From the NCBI RefSeq assembly GCF_016031625.1, contig NZ_JACCHP010000007.1:248001-312000 (forward strand): a DNA stretch of 64,000 nucleotides. Direction: 5' to 3'. Below the pieces are notes generated by a model that was given only the letters and a program-made list of their open reading frames with translations, ran no database searches and was not told the DNA's origin. The translations under genes and the position numbers were made by a program. Shown in pieces: positions 41,949 through 49,907 of this stretch (positions within the stretch are counted from its first letter, which is position 1; each line of letters opens with the position of its first letter). This DNA is from Bradyrhizobium agreste. GTDB taxonomy: Bacteria; Pseudomonadota; Alphaproteobacteria; Rhizobiales; Xanthobacteraceae.

Positions 41949-42677
41949 ATGAGCATGCAGGACACAGCCTCCTCGGGCGTCGCGCTATGGCGCCTCGTGG
42001 CCGACGGCATCGAGCGCGGCATCGCCGACGGCCGCTTTGCGGCCGGCGACAAATTGCCGGGCGAGATGGAGATCGCCGAAACCTATCGCGTCAACCGCCA
42101 CACCGTGCGGCGCGCACTGGCCGCTCTTGCCGAACGCGGCCTGGTACGTGCCGAACGCGGCAGCGGAACCTATGTCGAGGCGCAGAAGCTCGCCTATCCC
42201 CTGCGCTCGCGCACGCGCTTCTCCGAGATCGTCGGCGCTGAGGGCCGCGAACCGCATGGCCGGCTGATCGAGGCGACCGACGACGTCGCGACGCGCGAAC
42301 TCGCGCGGGAGCTGGGATTGAAGGTCGGCGCGCCGCTGGTGCGGATCGAGGCGATTCGCCTCGCCGACCGCACGCCGATTTGCGTGTCGACGACATGGCT
42401 GTCGGCGGACCTGTTCCCGAATGCGGGCGCCGTGTTCGCGGCAACGCGCTCGATGACCAAGCTGCTGGAGCATTTTGGCGTCCGCGACTATCGCCGCGGC
42501 GCAACGCGGATCACCGCGGGCATCGTCGACGCGACCGACGCGGCGCGGCTCGATCTGGCGCTGGGGCGGCCGATCCTGGTGGTCGACGCCACCGACCACG
42601 ATCTCACGGGCAAGCCGCTGGTGACGAAGCATTCGCGCTTCGCGGCAGAACGGGTGGAGTTTCTGGTGGAGTCGTAG
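41949..42677 (+). CDS. phnF: Phosphonate operon regulator PhnF (GntR/HutC family)
   Basis: 242 residues. N-terminal winged HTH (about 10-78) with FAAGDKLPGEMEIAETYRVNRHTVRRALAALAERGLVRAERGSGTYV, the GntR signature. The C-terminal UTRA effector domain (about 95-240) has RIEAIRLADRTPICVSTTWL and RITAGIVDATDAARLDLALGRPILVV. It is transcribed divergently from phnG. It probably represses the phn genes unless a phosphonate metabolite is bound; the ligand is inferred. Pho-box repeats and the palindrome lie in its promoter. Confidence 0.92.
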   Translation: MSMQDTASSGVALWRLVADGIERGIADGRFAAGDKLPGEMEIAETYRVNRHTVRRALAALAERGLVRAERGSGTYVEAQKLAYPLRSRTRFSEIVGAEGREPHGRLIEATDDVATRELARELGLKVGAPLVRIEAIRLADRTPICVSTTWLSADLFPNAGAVFAATRSMTKLLEHFGVRDYRRGATRITAGIVDATDAARLDLALGRPILVVDATDHDLTGKPLVTKHSRFAAERVEFLVES

Positions 42678-42700
42678 GGTGGCCCCGCCAGCTCCACATT

Positions 42701-42832
42701 CTCGTCATGCCCGGGCTTGTCCCGCCTGCGCGGCCGAAGCCGCTTCGGCGAGGCGAAGGCCCGGGCATCCACGTCTTGAGTTCCAGCAGAAAGAACGTGG
42801 ATGGCCGGGACAAGCCCGGCCATGACGGGGAG
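42701..42832. repeat. Palindromic intergenic repeat, 132 bp
   Basis: Outer arms CTCGTCATGCCCGGGCTTGT and ACAAGCCCGGCCATGACGGG, with inner inverted copies CCGGGCATCCACGT / ACGTGGATGGCCGG. It lies between convergent phnF and phnE2, and could terminate both. The type CGTCATGCCCGGGCTTG is frequent in Bradyrhizobium. Confidence 0.85.
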
Positions 42833-42839
42833 AGAATTT

Positions 42840-43688
42840 CTACGCCACCGCCCTTCGCCCAATAATCGCAAAGCGCAGCTTGCCGGAGATGAAATCAATC
42901 GCGGCGACTGCGACCAGGATCATCAGGATCAGGAACGACACCTTCTGCCATTCCAGCACGCGGATCTGCTCGGCGAGCTGGAGACCGATGCCGCCGGCGC
43001 CGACGATGCCGATGATGGTGGCCGAGCGGGTGTTGGACTCGATGAAATAGAGCACCTGGCCAGCGATGACGGGCAGCACCTGCGGCAGCAGGCCGAAGCG
43101 GATCTCGTGCAGCGCGCTGCCGCCGGAGGCGCGGATGCCTTCGACCTGCTTCTGGTCGGCGCTCTCGATCGCTTCCGAGAACAGCTTGCCGAAGGCGCCG
43201 AAATCCGCCACCGCAATCGCGAGCACGCCGGCGAACGGGCCGAGCCCGACCACGTTGATCCACACCAGCGCCCAGATCAGGGTGTCGACGCCGCGGATCG
43301 AATCCAGGAAACGGCGGACCGGGAAGCGCAGGATGTTCGACGGCACGATGTTGCGCGCCGCGAGCAAGCTCACCGGCAGCGCGAACACCGCCGCCAGCGT
43401 GGTTCCGAGCAGCGCGATCGAGAGCGTTTCCCCGAGCGCCTTCAGATAGATCGGCAGCGACGAGCCGGGATCCGGCGGGATCATCATCAATGTGATCCAG
43501 CCGAGCTGGCTGAGTCCGGCGAAGAAGCGCGACGGCGAGAAATCGAGATCGACGAGGCCGTAAATCAGGATCGCGAGCGCCGCGACGATCATCGCAGGCG
43601 TCGCGAGCCGCGCCGAGGCCGGCCGGTCGAACACATCGGGATAGCGCGCGCGAATCTGCGCGGTGTCCACCTCCTGCGGCTTCATCAC
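42840..43688 (-). CDS. phnE: Phosphonate ABC transporter permease PhnE (second copy)
   Basis: 282 residues with five to six predicted membrane helices. The BPD_transp_1 EAA-type motif is in EAIESADQKQVEGIRASGGSALHEIRFG. It forms a heterodimeric membrane part with the PhnE gene just upstream, sharing a four-base overlap (43685-43688). It works with PhnC (ATPase) and PhnD (binding protein). Its stop is followed by a palindromic repeat. Confidence 0.93.
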   Translation of the reverse strand: MMKPQEVDTAQIRARYPDVFDRPASARLATPAMIVAALAILIYGLVDLDFSPSRFFAGLSQLGWITLMMIPPDPGSSLPIYLKALGETLSIALLGTTLAAVFALPVSLLAARNIVPSNILRFPVRRFLDSIRGVDTLIWALVWINVVGLGPFAGVLAIAVADFGAFGKLFSEAIESADQKQVEGIRASGGSALHEIRFGLLPQVLPVIAGQVLYFIESNTRSATIIGIVGAGGIGLQLAEQIRVLEWQKVSFLILMILVAVAAIDFISGKLRFAIIGRRAVA

Positions 43689-44569
43689 GTCCGCGCCTCC
43701 TTGCCGAACAGACGTCCCCGCAGCCAGCCCGTGGCGATGTCGATGATGAAGACGGTAACGATGATCGTGAGCAGGATGGCGCTGACGTCCGAATAGTAGA
43801 ACTTGCGGATGGCGACGACGAGCTCCTGGCCAATGCCGCCGGCGCCGACGAAGCCCATCACCGAGGCTTCGCGGACGTTGATCTCGAAGCGCAGCAGCGC
43901 GTAGCTGGCATAGCCGGCGGTGACCTGCGGCACGATGGCGAAGCGCATGCAGGCGAGCCAGCTCGCACCCGTGGAGCGGATGCCCTCGACCGGCTTCATG
44001 TCGGCATTCTCCACGATCTCAGAGAACAGTTTTCCCAGCGCGCCGGTGGAGTGGATCGCAATCGCCAGCACGCCCGCCATCGGCCCGAGCCCGAAGGCGA
44101 TGACGAAGACCAGCGCGAAGACGATGCCGGGGACGGTGCGGGCGAATTCGAGCAGGCGCCGCACGACGAAGCGCAGCCAGGGCGCCGGCGAGGTATTCTC
44201 GGCCGCGAAGAAGTTGAGGGCGAAGGCGAAGGTCGCGCCGATCAGTGTGCCGACATAGGAGATCAGCAGCGTCTCAGCCAGCATCTTCAGCCATTTGCGC
44301 CAGCCCCAGAACCACTCGCCGACATCGGTCCAGACCCGCTGGCCGTTCTCGAGCGTGAGGATGCGGTCGAAATAGCTGACGAAGTTGCCGAAATAGGTGA
44401 AAAGCGTGCGCAGATTCACTTCGGCGCCGATCGCGGCGAGCACCAGCGCCGCGGCAAAGATCCCGGTTCCCCATAGCAGGCGGAGCCGTCGGCGCGAAAC
44501 CGCCTGGCGATAGGCGCCATTCAGCGCGGCGAGCTGCTGCGCGGGGAGGATCGAAACCGCTGTCGTCAT
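43685..44569 (-). CDS. phnE: Phosphonate ABC transporter permease PhnE (first copy)
   Basis: 294 residues, with about six membrane helices. It contains the permease loop SEIVENADMKPVEGIRSTGASWLACMRFAIVPQV, parallel to that of the second PhnE. Two different PhnE genes instead of one repeated subunit are typical of rhizobial phn transporters. It begins 70 bases after phnD, separated by a hairpin. Confidence 0.93.
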   Translation of the reverse strand: MTTAVSILPAQQLAALNGAYRQAVSRRRLRLLWGTGIFAAALVLAAIGAEVNLRTLFTYFGNFVSYFDRILTLENGQRVWTDVGEWFWGWRKWLKMLAETLLISYVGTLIGATFAFALNFFAAENTSPAPWLRFVVRRLLEFARTVPGIVFALVFVIAFGLGPMAGVLAIAIHSTGALGKLFSEIVENADMKPVEGIRSTGASWLACMRFAIVPQVTAGYASYALLRFEINVREASVMGFVGAGGIGQELVVAIRKFYYSDVSAILLTIIVTVFIIDIATGWLRGRLFGKEART

Positions 44570-44594
44570 GGGTCGGACAGGTCCGTCAAGGAAA

Positions 44595-44619
44595 GAGCCG
44601 GGCCTTTGCGACCCGGCTC
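44595..44619 (-). terminator. Hairpin between phnD and phnE
   Basis: Perfect 8-bp inverted repeat GAGCCGGG/CCCGGCTC with a 9-base loop, on the minus-strand transcript 20 bases after the phnD stop. No T tract follows. It is analogous to the hairpin after the TRAP binding-protein gene and may raise the amount of PhnD over the permeases. Confidence 0.65.
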
Positions 44620-44639
44620 AGGTGCATCGTCCCGAAGAT

Positions 44640-45575
44640 TCAGGACGCCTTCTTCTTACGCAGCGCGTCGACGAACTTGATCAGCTCGATCGTGCCATCC
44701 CAGTCCTTGGTCGTGGCGGGATGAAAGCCCTTCTTCTGGCCGTCGGAGAGACGGTCGAACGCAGCCTTGTCCTTGGCCGGCGCGTCGAAGAACGCCTTGG
44801 CAATGGCAGCCTTGGCCTCCTCCGGCAGCTCCGAATTGTAGGCATAGGGTCCGTTGATGATCGGCGCCGACTTGTGGATGATGCGGAAATCGTCCTTCTT
44901 CATCGCCGAGCCGTCGGCGTTCTTCAGCATGCCCTTGGTCAGCATCTGCGCCAGCGTGGAATCGTCGTCGCTGGTCCACTGGTTGGCGGCAACCTCGACC
45001 GTGCCCTGCGCCAGCGCCAGCATCGCGTTCTCGTGGCTGCCGGTGAAGACGACCTTGCCGAAATAGGCGTCGGCATCGTGGATGCCCATCTTGTCGAGCT
45101 CGAAACGTGGGACGTTGTTGCCGGAGGTCGAGTTCGGGTCGACGAGGCCGAGGTTCTTGCCCTTGAGGTCGTCGATCTTCTTGTAGGGGCTGTTCGCCTT
45201 GACGAAGAACACCGAATAATATCCGGTCGAGCCGTCGGCGTTGATGTCGTTGGCGAAGGCGTCGGTCTTGACGCCGGTCAGGCGGGCGCGGGCGAACGAG
45301 GCCGAGCCGTAGCTGGCGATGTGGATGTTGCCGGCGCGCTGGCCCTCGATGACGGCGGCGTAGTCGCTGGCGATTCGCAGCGTGACCTTCACGCCAAGTT
45401 CCCTGGACAGATAGCTCATGAAAGGCGCCCAGCGCTCGGTGACGCCGGAGGCGTTCTCCGCCGGGACGACGGCGAAGGTCAGCTCGGGATATTTGGCTTT
45501 CCAGTCCTCCGCGGAGGCGGAGGCGGTGAAGGCGAGCGCGGCGGCGCCGGCAAGGATTAATCTGCGAGTGATCAT
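44640..45575 (-). CDS. phnD: Phosphonate ABC transporter substrate-binding protein PhnD
   Basis: 311 residues. Sec signal (RRLILAGAAALAFTASASAE). The core has PELTFAVVPAENASGVTERWAPFMSYLSRELGVKVTLRIASDYAAVIEGQ and GLVDPNSTSGNNVPRFELDKMGI, with the phosphonate-binding Thr/Ser and His. It binds phosphonates in the periplasm. The start is the ATG at 45575, with an upstream in-frame ATG rejected because the signal peptide begins here. It lies 70 bases after phnC. Confidence 0.95.
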   Translation of the reverse strand: MITRRLILAGAAALAFTASASAEDWKAKYPELTFAVVPAENASGVTERWAPFMSYLSRELGVKVTLRIASDYAAVIEGQRAGNIHIASYGSASFARARLTGVKTDAFANDINADGSTGYYSVFFVKANSPYKKIDDLKGKNLGLVDPNSTSGNNVPRFELDKMGIHDADAYFGKVVFTGSHENAMLALAQGTVEVAANQWTSDDDSTLAQMLTKGMLKNADGSAMKKDDFRIIHKSAPIINGPYAYNSELPEEAKAAIAKAFFDAPAKDKAAFDRLSDGQKKGFHPATTKDWDGTIELIKFVDALRKKKAS

Positions 45576-45645
45576 GATACCCTCTTCATCGGTTGGGGTC
45601 GGTTGACGCAAAGACTTGAAACTGAAGACTTGCAATGAAACAGGC

Positions 45646-46455
45646 TCAGGCGGCCGCGGCCGTTCCGAGCGCCGGCACGCCTTCGGGCGCCGGGACAGGC
45701 ATTCCGCCCACGACATCGGCGGCTTCGAGATCATAGAGTTCGCGCGCGACGTGATCGGTCAGCGCGGACGGCGCGCCATCGAACACCACGCGGCCGGCGG
45801 CCATGCCGATCAGGCGGTCGCAATAGGTCCGCGCCAGATCGAGCGAATGCAGGTTACAGAGCACCGTGATGCCGAAATGCTTGTTGATGCGCAAAAGCGC
45901 ATCCATCACGATCTTGGTGTTGCGCGGATCGAGCGAGGCGATCGGCTCGTCGGCAAGGATGATGTCGGGCTGCTGCACCAGCGCGCGGGCGATCGCGACG
46001 CGCTGCTGCTGGCCGCCGGAGAGCTGGTCGGCGCGCTGGGCGGCGAGCGAAGCGATGTCGAACTGCTCGAGCGCCGACATCGCCAGCGCCTTGTCCTGCT
46101 CGGGCCAGATCTGCGACAGCGAGCGCCAGGCGGGCATCGTCGCAAGACGCCCCATCAAAACATTGGTGAGTACGTCGAGCCGGCCGACCAGGTTGAACTG
46201 CTGGAAGATCATCGCCGAGCGGGCGCGCCACTGCCGCAGCTCCTTGCCGCGCAGCGAGGTGACGTCGACGCCGTCGAACAGGATGCGCCCCCCGGTCGGC
46301 GTCACGAGGCGATTGATGGTCCGCAGCAATGTCGACTTGCCGGCGCCGGATCGCCCGATCACCCCGACGAAGCCGCCGGGGGACACTTGAAACGAAGCAT
46401 CGTCCACCGCGGCTTTCGCGCCGAAGCGACACGTCAGGCCTTCAACCAGCAGCAT
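45646..46455 (-). CDS. phnC: Phosphonate ABC transporter ATPase PhnC
   Basis: 269 residues. Walker [10 protein letters not shown] (in [12 protein letters not shown]), ABC signature [12 protein letters not shown], Walker [13 protein letters not shown]. It energises uptake through the two PhnE proteins with PhnD. First gene of the leftward transport operon (phnC, phnD, phnE, phnE). The start at 46455 has GGAG nine bases upstream, but that ribosome site lies in the right arm of an 8-bp hairpin (46461-46481). Confidence 0.95.
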   Translation of the reverse strand: MLLVEGLTCRFGAKAAVDDASFQVSPGGFVGVIGRSGAGKSTLLRTINRLVTPTGGRILFDGVDVTSLRGKELRQWRARSAMIFQQFNLVGRLDVLTNVLMGRLATMPAWRSLSQIWPEQDKALAMSALEQFDIASLAAQRADQLSGGQQQRVAIARALVQQPDIILADEPIASLDPRNTKIVMDALLRINKHFGITVLCNLHSLDLARTYCDRLIGMAAGRVVFDGAPSALTDHVARELYDLEAADVVGGMPVPAPEGVPALGTAAAA

Positions 46456-46460
46456 ACAGA

Positions 46461-46481
46461 GGCTCCAGAGTAGCTGGAGCC
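46461..46481 (-). promoter_or_regulatory. Hairpin sequestering the phnC ribosome site
   Basis: Perfect 8-bp inverted repeat GGCTCCAG/CTGGAGCC with a 5-base loop on the mRNA, ending 5 bases before the phnC ATG. The GGAG of the likely Shine-Dalgarno lies inside it, so translation could be limited. Function is inference. Confidence 0.5.
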
Positions 46482-46554
46482 AACCGCTAACGCCCGTGCT
46501 TAACACTTGTGTGACAGCGCCGCTGCAATGCGGCGATCCTACGCACAACATCCC

Positions 46555-46583
46555 CTGTCATCTCATTGTCATGACACCGTCAT
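46555..46583 (+). promoter_or_regulatory. Pho box with three direct repeats
   Basis: CTGTCAT (46555-46561), TTGTCAT (46566-46572) and CCGTCAT (46577-46583), each 11 bases apart, matching PhoB site architecture with good half-sites. It lies 46 bases before the hexapeptide acyltransferase start and reads towards it. A single perfect half-site on the other strand (CTGTCAC, 46511-46517) may serve phnC. Confidence 0.75.
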
Positions 46584-46629
46584 CTAGCCGCTCGAAGAGA
46601 AATGCCCGCTCTCGCACTTCGGACGCAAC

Positions 46630-47301
46630 ATGGCCGCCAAAGCTCTTTCGGTTCAGCCGACCGTCGATCCCTCGGCCAAGCTGCATGAGACCAGGCTCGG
46701 CGCCTACACCGAGGTCGGCGCGCGCACGATCCTGCACGAAGTGACGATGGGCGATTATTCCTATGTCGTGAACGATGCGCAGATCACCTACGCCACGATC
46801 GGAAAATTCTGCTCGATCGCGGCGATGACCCGCATCAATCCCGGCAACCATCCGATGCACCGCGCCACGCAGGCGCACTTCACCTACCGATCCAGCGCCT
46901 ATTTCGAAGGTGAGAGCGACGATTCCGAGTTCTTCGACTGGCGCCGCCAGCATCACGTTCATATCGGCCATGACGTCTGGATCGGCCATGGCGCGATCGT
47001 GCTGCCGGGCCGCAACATCGGCACCGGCGCGGTGATCGCCGCCGGCGCGATCGTCACCAAGGACGTGCCGGCCTACAGCATCGTCGCCGGCAATCCGGCC
47101 CGCATCGTACGGCGGCGGTTTTCGGAGGAGATCGCCGGACGGCTTGCAAAGCTTGCCTGGTGGGACTGGGATCACGACAAATTGCGCGAGGCGCTGCCCA
47201 ATTTCCGCAAGCTCGGCATTGAAGATTTTCTCTCGACATACGAAGCACGGGCGAGTTCGCTTACGAATTCTCCTGCCAGCAAACGAAGCGCGGTCGCGTG
47301 A
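46630..47301 (+). CDS. Phosphonate-cluster hexapeptide-repeat acyltransferase
   Basis: 223 residues with the left-handed beta-helix of hexapeptide transferases. Clear repeats are [40 protein letters not shown], with the terminal [12 protein letters not shown]. The family defined from phosphonate clusters (phn transferase hexapeptide family) matches by sequence and position. It probably acetylates an aminoalkylphosphonate or another amine so that C-P lyase or transport can use it; this is inference. Its stop overlaps phnM copy 2 (GTGA, 47298-47301). Confidence 0.9.
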   Translation: MAAKALSVQPTVDPSAKLHETRLGAYTEVGARTILHEVTMGDYSYVVNDAQITYATIGKFCSIAAMTRINPGNHPMHRATQAHFTYRSSAYFEGESDDSEFFDWRRQHHVHIGHDVWIGHGAIVLPGRNIGTGAVIAAGAIVTKDVPAYSIVAGNPARIVRRRFSEEIAGRLAKLAWWDWDHDKLREALPNFRKLGIEDFLSTYEARASSLTNSPASKRSAVA

Positions 47302-48491
47302 CAGACATTTTCATCGAAGGCGGCCGGGCCCTGATCGGCGCCGAGTTCGTCGAAACCTCTCTTCTCATCTCCGGAACGGACATTGCAGAGGTCGATGCCT
47401 CTCGCAGCCATGCTCGGCTGGCGCTCGATGCCCGCGACCTGCTGGTGCTGCCAGGCATCGTCGATCTGCACGGCGATGCCTTCGAGCGCCAGTTGATGCC
47501 GCGCGCCGGCGTCGACTTTCCGATCGACGTTGCGCTCGCCGACAGCGACCGCCAGGCGATCAGCAACGGCATCACCACCGTGTTTCACGCCACCACCTGC
47601 TCCTGGGAGCCGGGCCTGCGCAGCGCCGACAATGCGCGCGGCCTGATGGAGGCGATCGAACGGCAGCGTCCGCAATTCGCCGCCGACACCCGCTTCCACC
47701 TGCGGCACGAGACCTACAATCTCGATGCCGAGGCCGAGATCGCACAATGGCTCAGCGAGGGCCGCGTCGACCTGTTCGCCTTCAATGACCACATGGACGG
47801 CACCGTCGCCGATATGGCCAAGCCGCGCAAGCGCAACCGCATGGTGGAGCGCACCGGGCTCTCAGCCGAGGAGTTCGACCGCCTGGTCGAGCGCGTGGTC
47901 TCGCGCGCCGGCGAGGTGCCCGCTTCGGTGTCGCGGCTGGCCGCCGCGGCCCGCGGGGCCGAGGTGCGGATGCTCTCGCATGATGACGCGAGCCCGGCGA
48001 TGCGCCGTGAGTTTCGCGAGCTCGGCGCGGGAATCGCGGAATTTCCGATCAACGAGAAGACGGCGCGCGCAGCGGCCAGCCACGGCGACGCCATCGTCTA
48101 CGGCGCGCCGAACGTCGTGCGGGGCGGCAGCCATACCGGCTGGACCAGGGCCTCCGACATGATCGCAAAGGGGCTCTGCTCGGTGCTGGCGTCGGACTAT
48201 TACTATCCCGCGCAGCTGCTCGCCGCGTTCCGATTGGCCGCCGATGGCGTGGTGCCGCTGGCACAGGCTTGGGATCTGGTTTCCGCCGGCCCGGCGCGCG
48301 CGACCGGCCTCACCGATCGCGGCCTGCTCGCGGAGGGACACCGCGCTGACATTCTCCTAGTCGACGACAGCATGAAACTGCGGCCACGGCTGATCGCGGT
48401 GATCTCGGGCGGCAAGCTCGTGCATCTCACCGATGCGACGCGGCTGCTCACCGCAATGGCCGCGCCGCGCGAGGCTGTCGTCGCGGCGTAA
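47298..48491 (+). CDS. phnM: Alpha-D-ribose 1-methylphosphonate 5-triphosphate diphosphatase PhnM (copy 2)
   Basis: 397 residues, amidohydrolase family. It uses a GTG start overlapping the acyltransferase stop. The metal motif is [21 protein letters not shown], where the first copy has ELHTDHLEAHYVPRP. It also has [26 protein letters not shown] and [10 protein letters not shown], matching PhnM. It is a divergent paralogue of 36066-37214, so either duplicate function or a modified substrate is possible. It ends 18 bases before the DUF1045 gene. Confidence 0.92.
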   Translation: MTDIFIEGGRALIGAEFVETSLLISGTDIAEVDASRSHARLALDARDLLVLPGIVDLHGDAFERQLMPRAGVDFPIDVALADSDRQAISNGITTVFHATTCSWEPGLRSADNARGLMEAIERQRPQFAADTRFHLRHETYNLDAEAEIAQWLSEGRVDLFAFNDHMDGTVADMAKPRKRNRMVERTGLSAEEFDRLVERVVSRAGEVPASVSRLAAAARGAEVRMLSHDDASPAMRREFRELGAGIAEFPINEKTARAAASHGDAIVYGAPNVVRGGSHTGWTRASDMIAKGLCSVLASDYYYPAQLLAAFRLAADGVVPLAQAWDLVSAGPARATGLTDRGLLAEGHRADILLVDDSMKLRPRLIAVISGGKLVHLTDATRLLTAMAAPREAVVAA

Positions 48492-48509
48492 ATTGATTAT
48501 GCTGAGCCA

Positions 48510-49208
48510 ATGACAGGTTTCCCCCGCTACGCGATCTATTTTGCCGCCGGCAGCGACAGCGTCCTCTCCCGCTTCGGTGCCGAACTGCTCGGCTATGATG
48601 CCTACAGCGGAGACGAGCTGCCGTTTCCGCAACAAGCACTCCATGTCGCGCCGGACTGGCGCGAGGTCAGCGCCGATCCCCGCAAATACGGCTTTCACGC
48701 CACGCTGAAGGCGCCGATGGCGCTGGCGCCTGGCAAGACCGAAGCCGAGCTGATGGCCGCCTGCGCGGCCTTCGCGGGCATGGCACGGCCGCGTCCCGTG
48801 ATCCGGCCAATCGTGGATTCCATCAGCGGCTTCATTGCCGTCGTTCCGGCCGAGCCGGTCGAGGCTCTCCAACAGCTGGCCGCCGATTGCGTTCGCGAGT
48901 TCGACCCGTTTCGCGCCGCGCTGACGACGGAAGATCGCACCCGTCGCAAGCCGGAGAAGCTCAGCGAGCGGCAGCGGGATTATCTCGACCGCTGGGGCTA
49001 CCCTTACGTGATGGAGGAGTTCCGTTTCCACATGACGTTGACGGGTCGACTGGATGCGGACCGACGCGGGCCGATCCTGCAGATGCTGCGGGCGAGTTTT
49101 GCAAGGTTGGGCCTCGATACGCTCGCGATCGACCGCATCGCGCTGTTCAAGCAGGATGATGCCAAAGCAAAATTTCGCATCATCGGCGAGTGGGCTTTGG
49201 TGCGGTAG
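48510..49208 (+). CDS. DUF1045 protein, 2H-phosphoesterase-like, phosphonate cluster
   Basis: 232 residues. It belongs to the DUF1045 family often found in phn operons. Two H-x-T motifs, FHATLK (His63, Thr65) and FHMTLT (His175, Thr177), are the hallmark of 2H phosphoesterases, which open 2',3' or 1,2 cyclic phosphates. In E. coli the cyclic ribose phosphate made by C-P lyase is opened by the metallo-hydrolase PhnP, and no phnP is present here. This protein is therefore a good candidate substitute, although that is inference. It is the last gene of the rightward unit. Confidence 0.85.
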   Translation: MTGFPRYAIYFAAGSDSVLSRFGAELLGYDAYSGDELPFPQQALHVAPDWREVSADPRKYGFHATLKAPMALAPGKTEAELMAACAAFAGMARPRPVIRPIVDSISGFIAVVPAEPVEALQQLAADCVREFDPFRAALTTEDRTRRKPEKLSERQRDYLDRWGYPYVMEEFRFHMTLTGRLDADRRGPILQMLRASFARLGLDTLAIDRIALFKQDDAKAKFRIIGEWALVR

Positions 49209-49211
49209 ACC

Positions 49212-49907
49212 TCAGCGCGCGGTCGCAAGATTGAAAGCGAGCGCCACCGCGCCAACCAGAACGAGGCTGGTCGCCCAGACTGCATCCAGGTTGAACCAGC
49301 TTCGCGAGACGAACCTTAATCCCAGATAGCGGTAGACCAGCCACGCCAGACATCCGCCGGCGCCGACCATGGCGGCAACGTGCACCACGGACACCAGCAC
49401 TGCCATCCCGACACTTGCCTTCATCAGCGCGCCCGCCGCCTCATGGCCGGCATCGAGCTCGAAGGCCTGGCAGAGTCCGAGATAGATCGGCACGAGCATC
49501 AGGGCAGCACCGTGAGCGATGGCGACGGCAAATGACCAGAGCGCCAATTGCGTCGGCGGAATTCGTGCCAGCGCGCGCGGATGACGTCGGTCAATCAGCC
49601 GATAGACGCCAAAGCCGATGACGAGAAGGCTCGCACCGATCTGGATCGGACGCTGCCATTCGGCCAGCACGAGCAGCAACGCGAATGGCAGCAGCACGAG
49701 AAGTGTTGCCAGGAGATGCCCGGCCGCCAAAGCCCACAATGCACGGAAGAGCGCGCGCGGGCTCTTGTCCATGAGCCCGGCCGAAACGGCGAGCGGCCAT
49801 CCCATTCCGGGATTGACCCCGTGGTAGAGACCGCTCGCGACAAGCGCGAGCCACAGCCAGCCAAGCGCCGGGCTCGCATGCGTCCCGTCTAGACCGACGG
49901 ATAGCAA
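49212..49907 (-). CDS. Polytopic membrane protein downstream of SBP56
   Basis: 231 residues with six or seven predicted transmembrane helices. The N-terminal helix contains LYHGVNPGMGWPLAVSAGL, a His/Asn/Met motif reminiscent of metal-exporter or sulfite-exporter families. Its stop faces the DUF1045 gene, and its start overlaps the 3' end of the SBP56 gene by 19 bases (49889-49907). This suggests a functional pair with SBP56, which binds selenium and oxidises methanethiol. Function otherwise unknown. Confidence 0.8.
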   Translation of the reverse strand: MLSVGLDGTHASPALGWLWLALVASGLYHGVNPGMGWPLAVSAGLMDKSPRALFRALWALAAGHLLATLLVLLPFALLLVLAEWQRPIQIGASLLVIGFGVYRLIDRRHPRALARIPPTQLALWSFAVAIAHGAALMLVPIYLGLCQAFELDAGHEAAGALMKASVGMAVLVSVVHVAAMVGAGGCLAWLVYRYLGLRFVSRSWFNLDAVWATSLVLVGAVALAFNLATAR

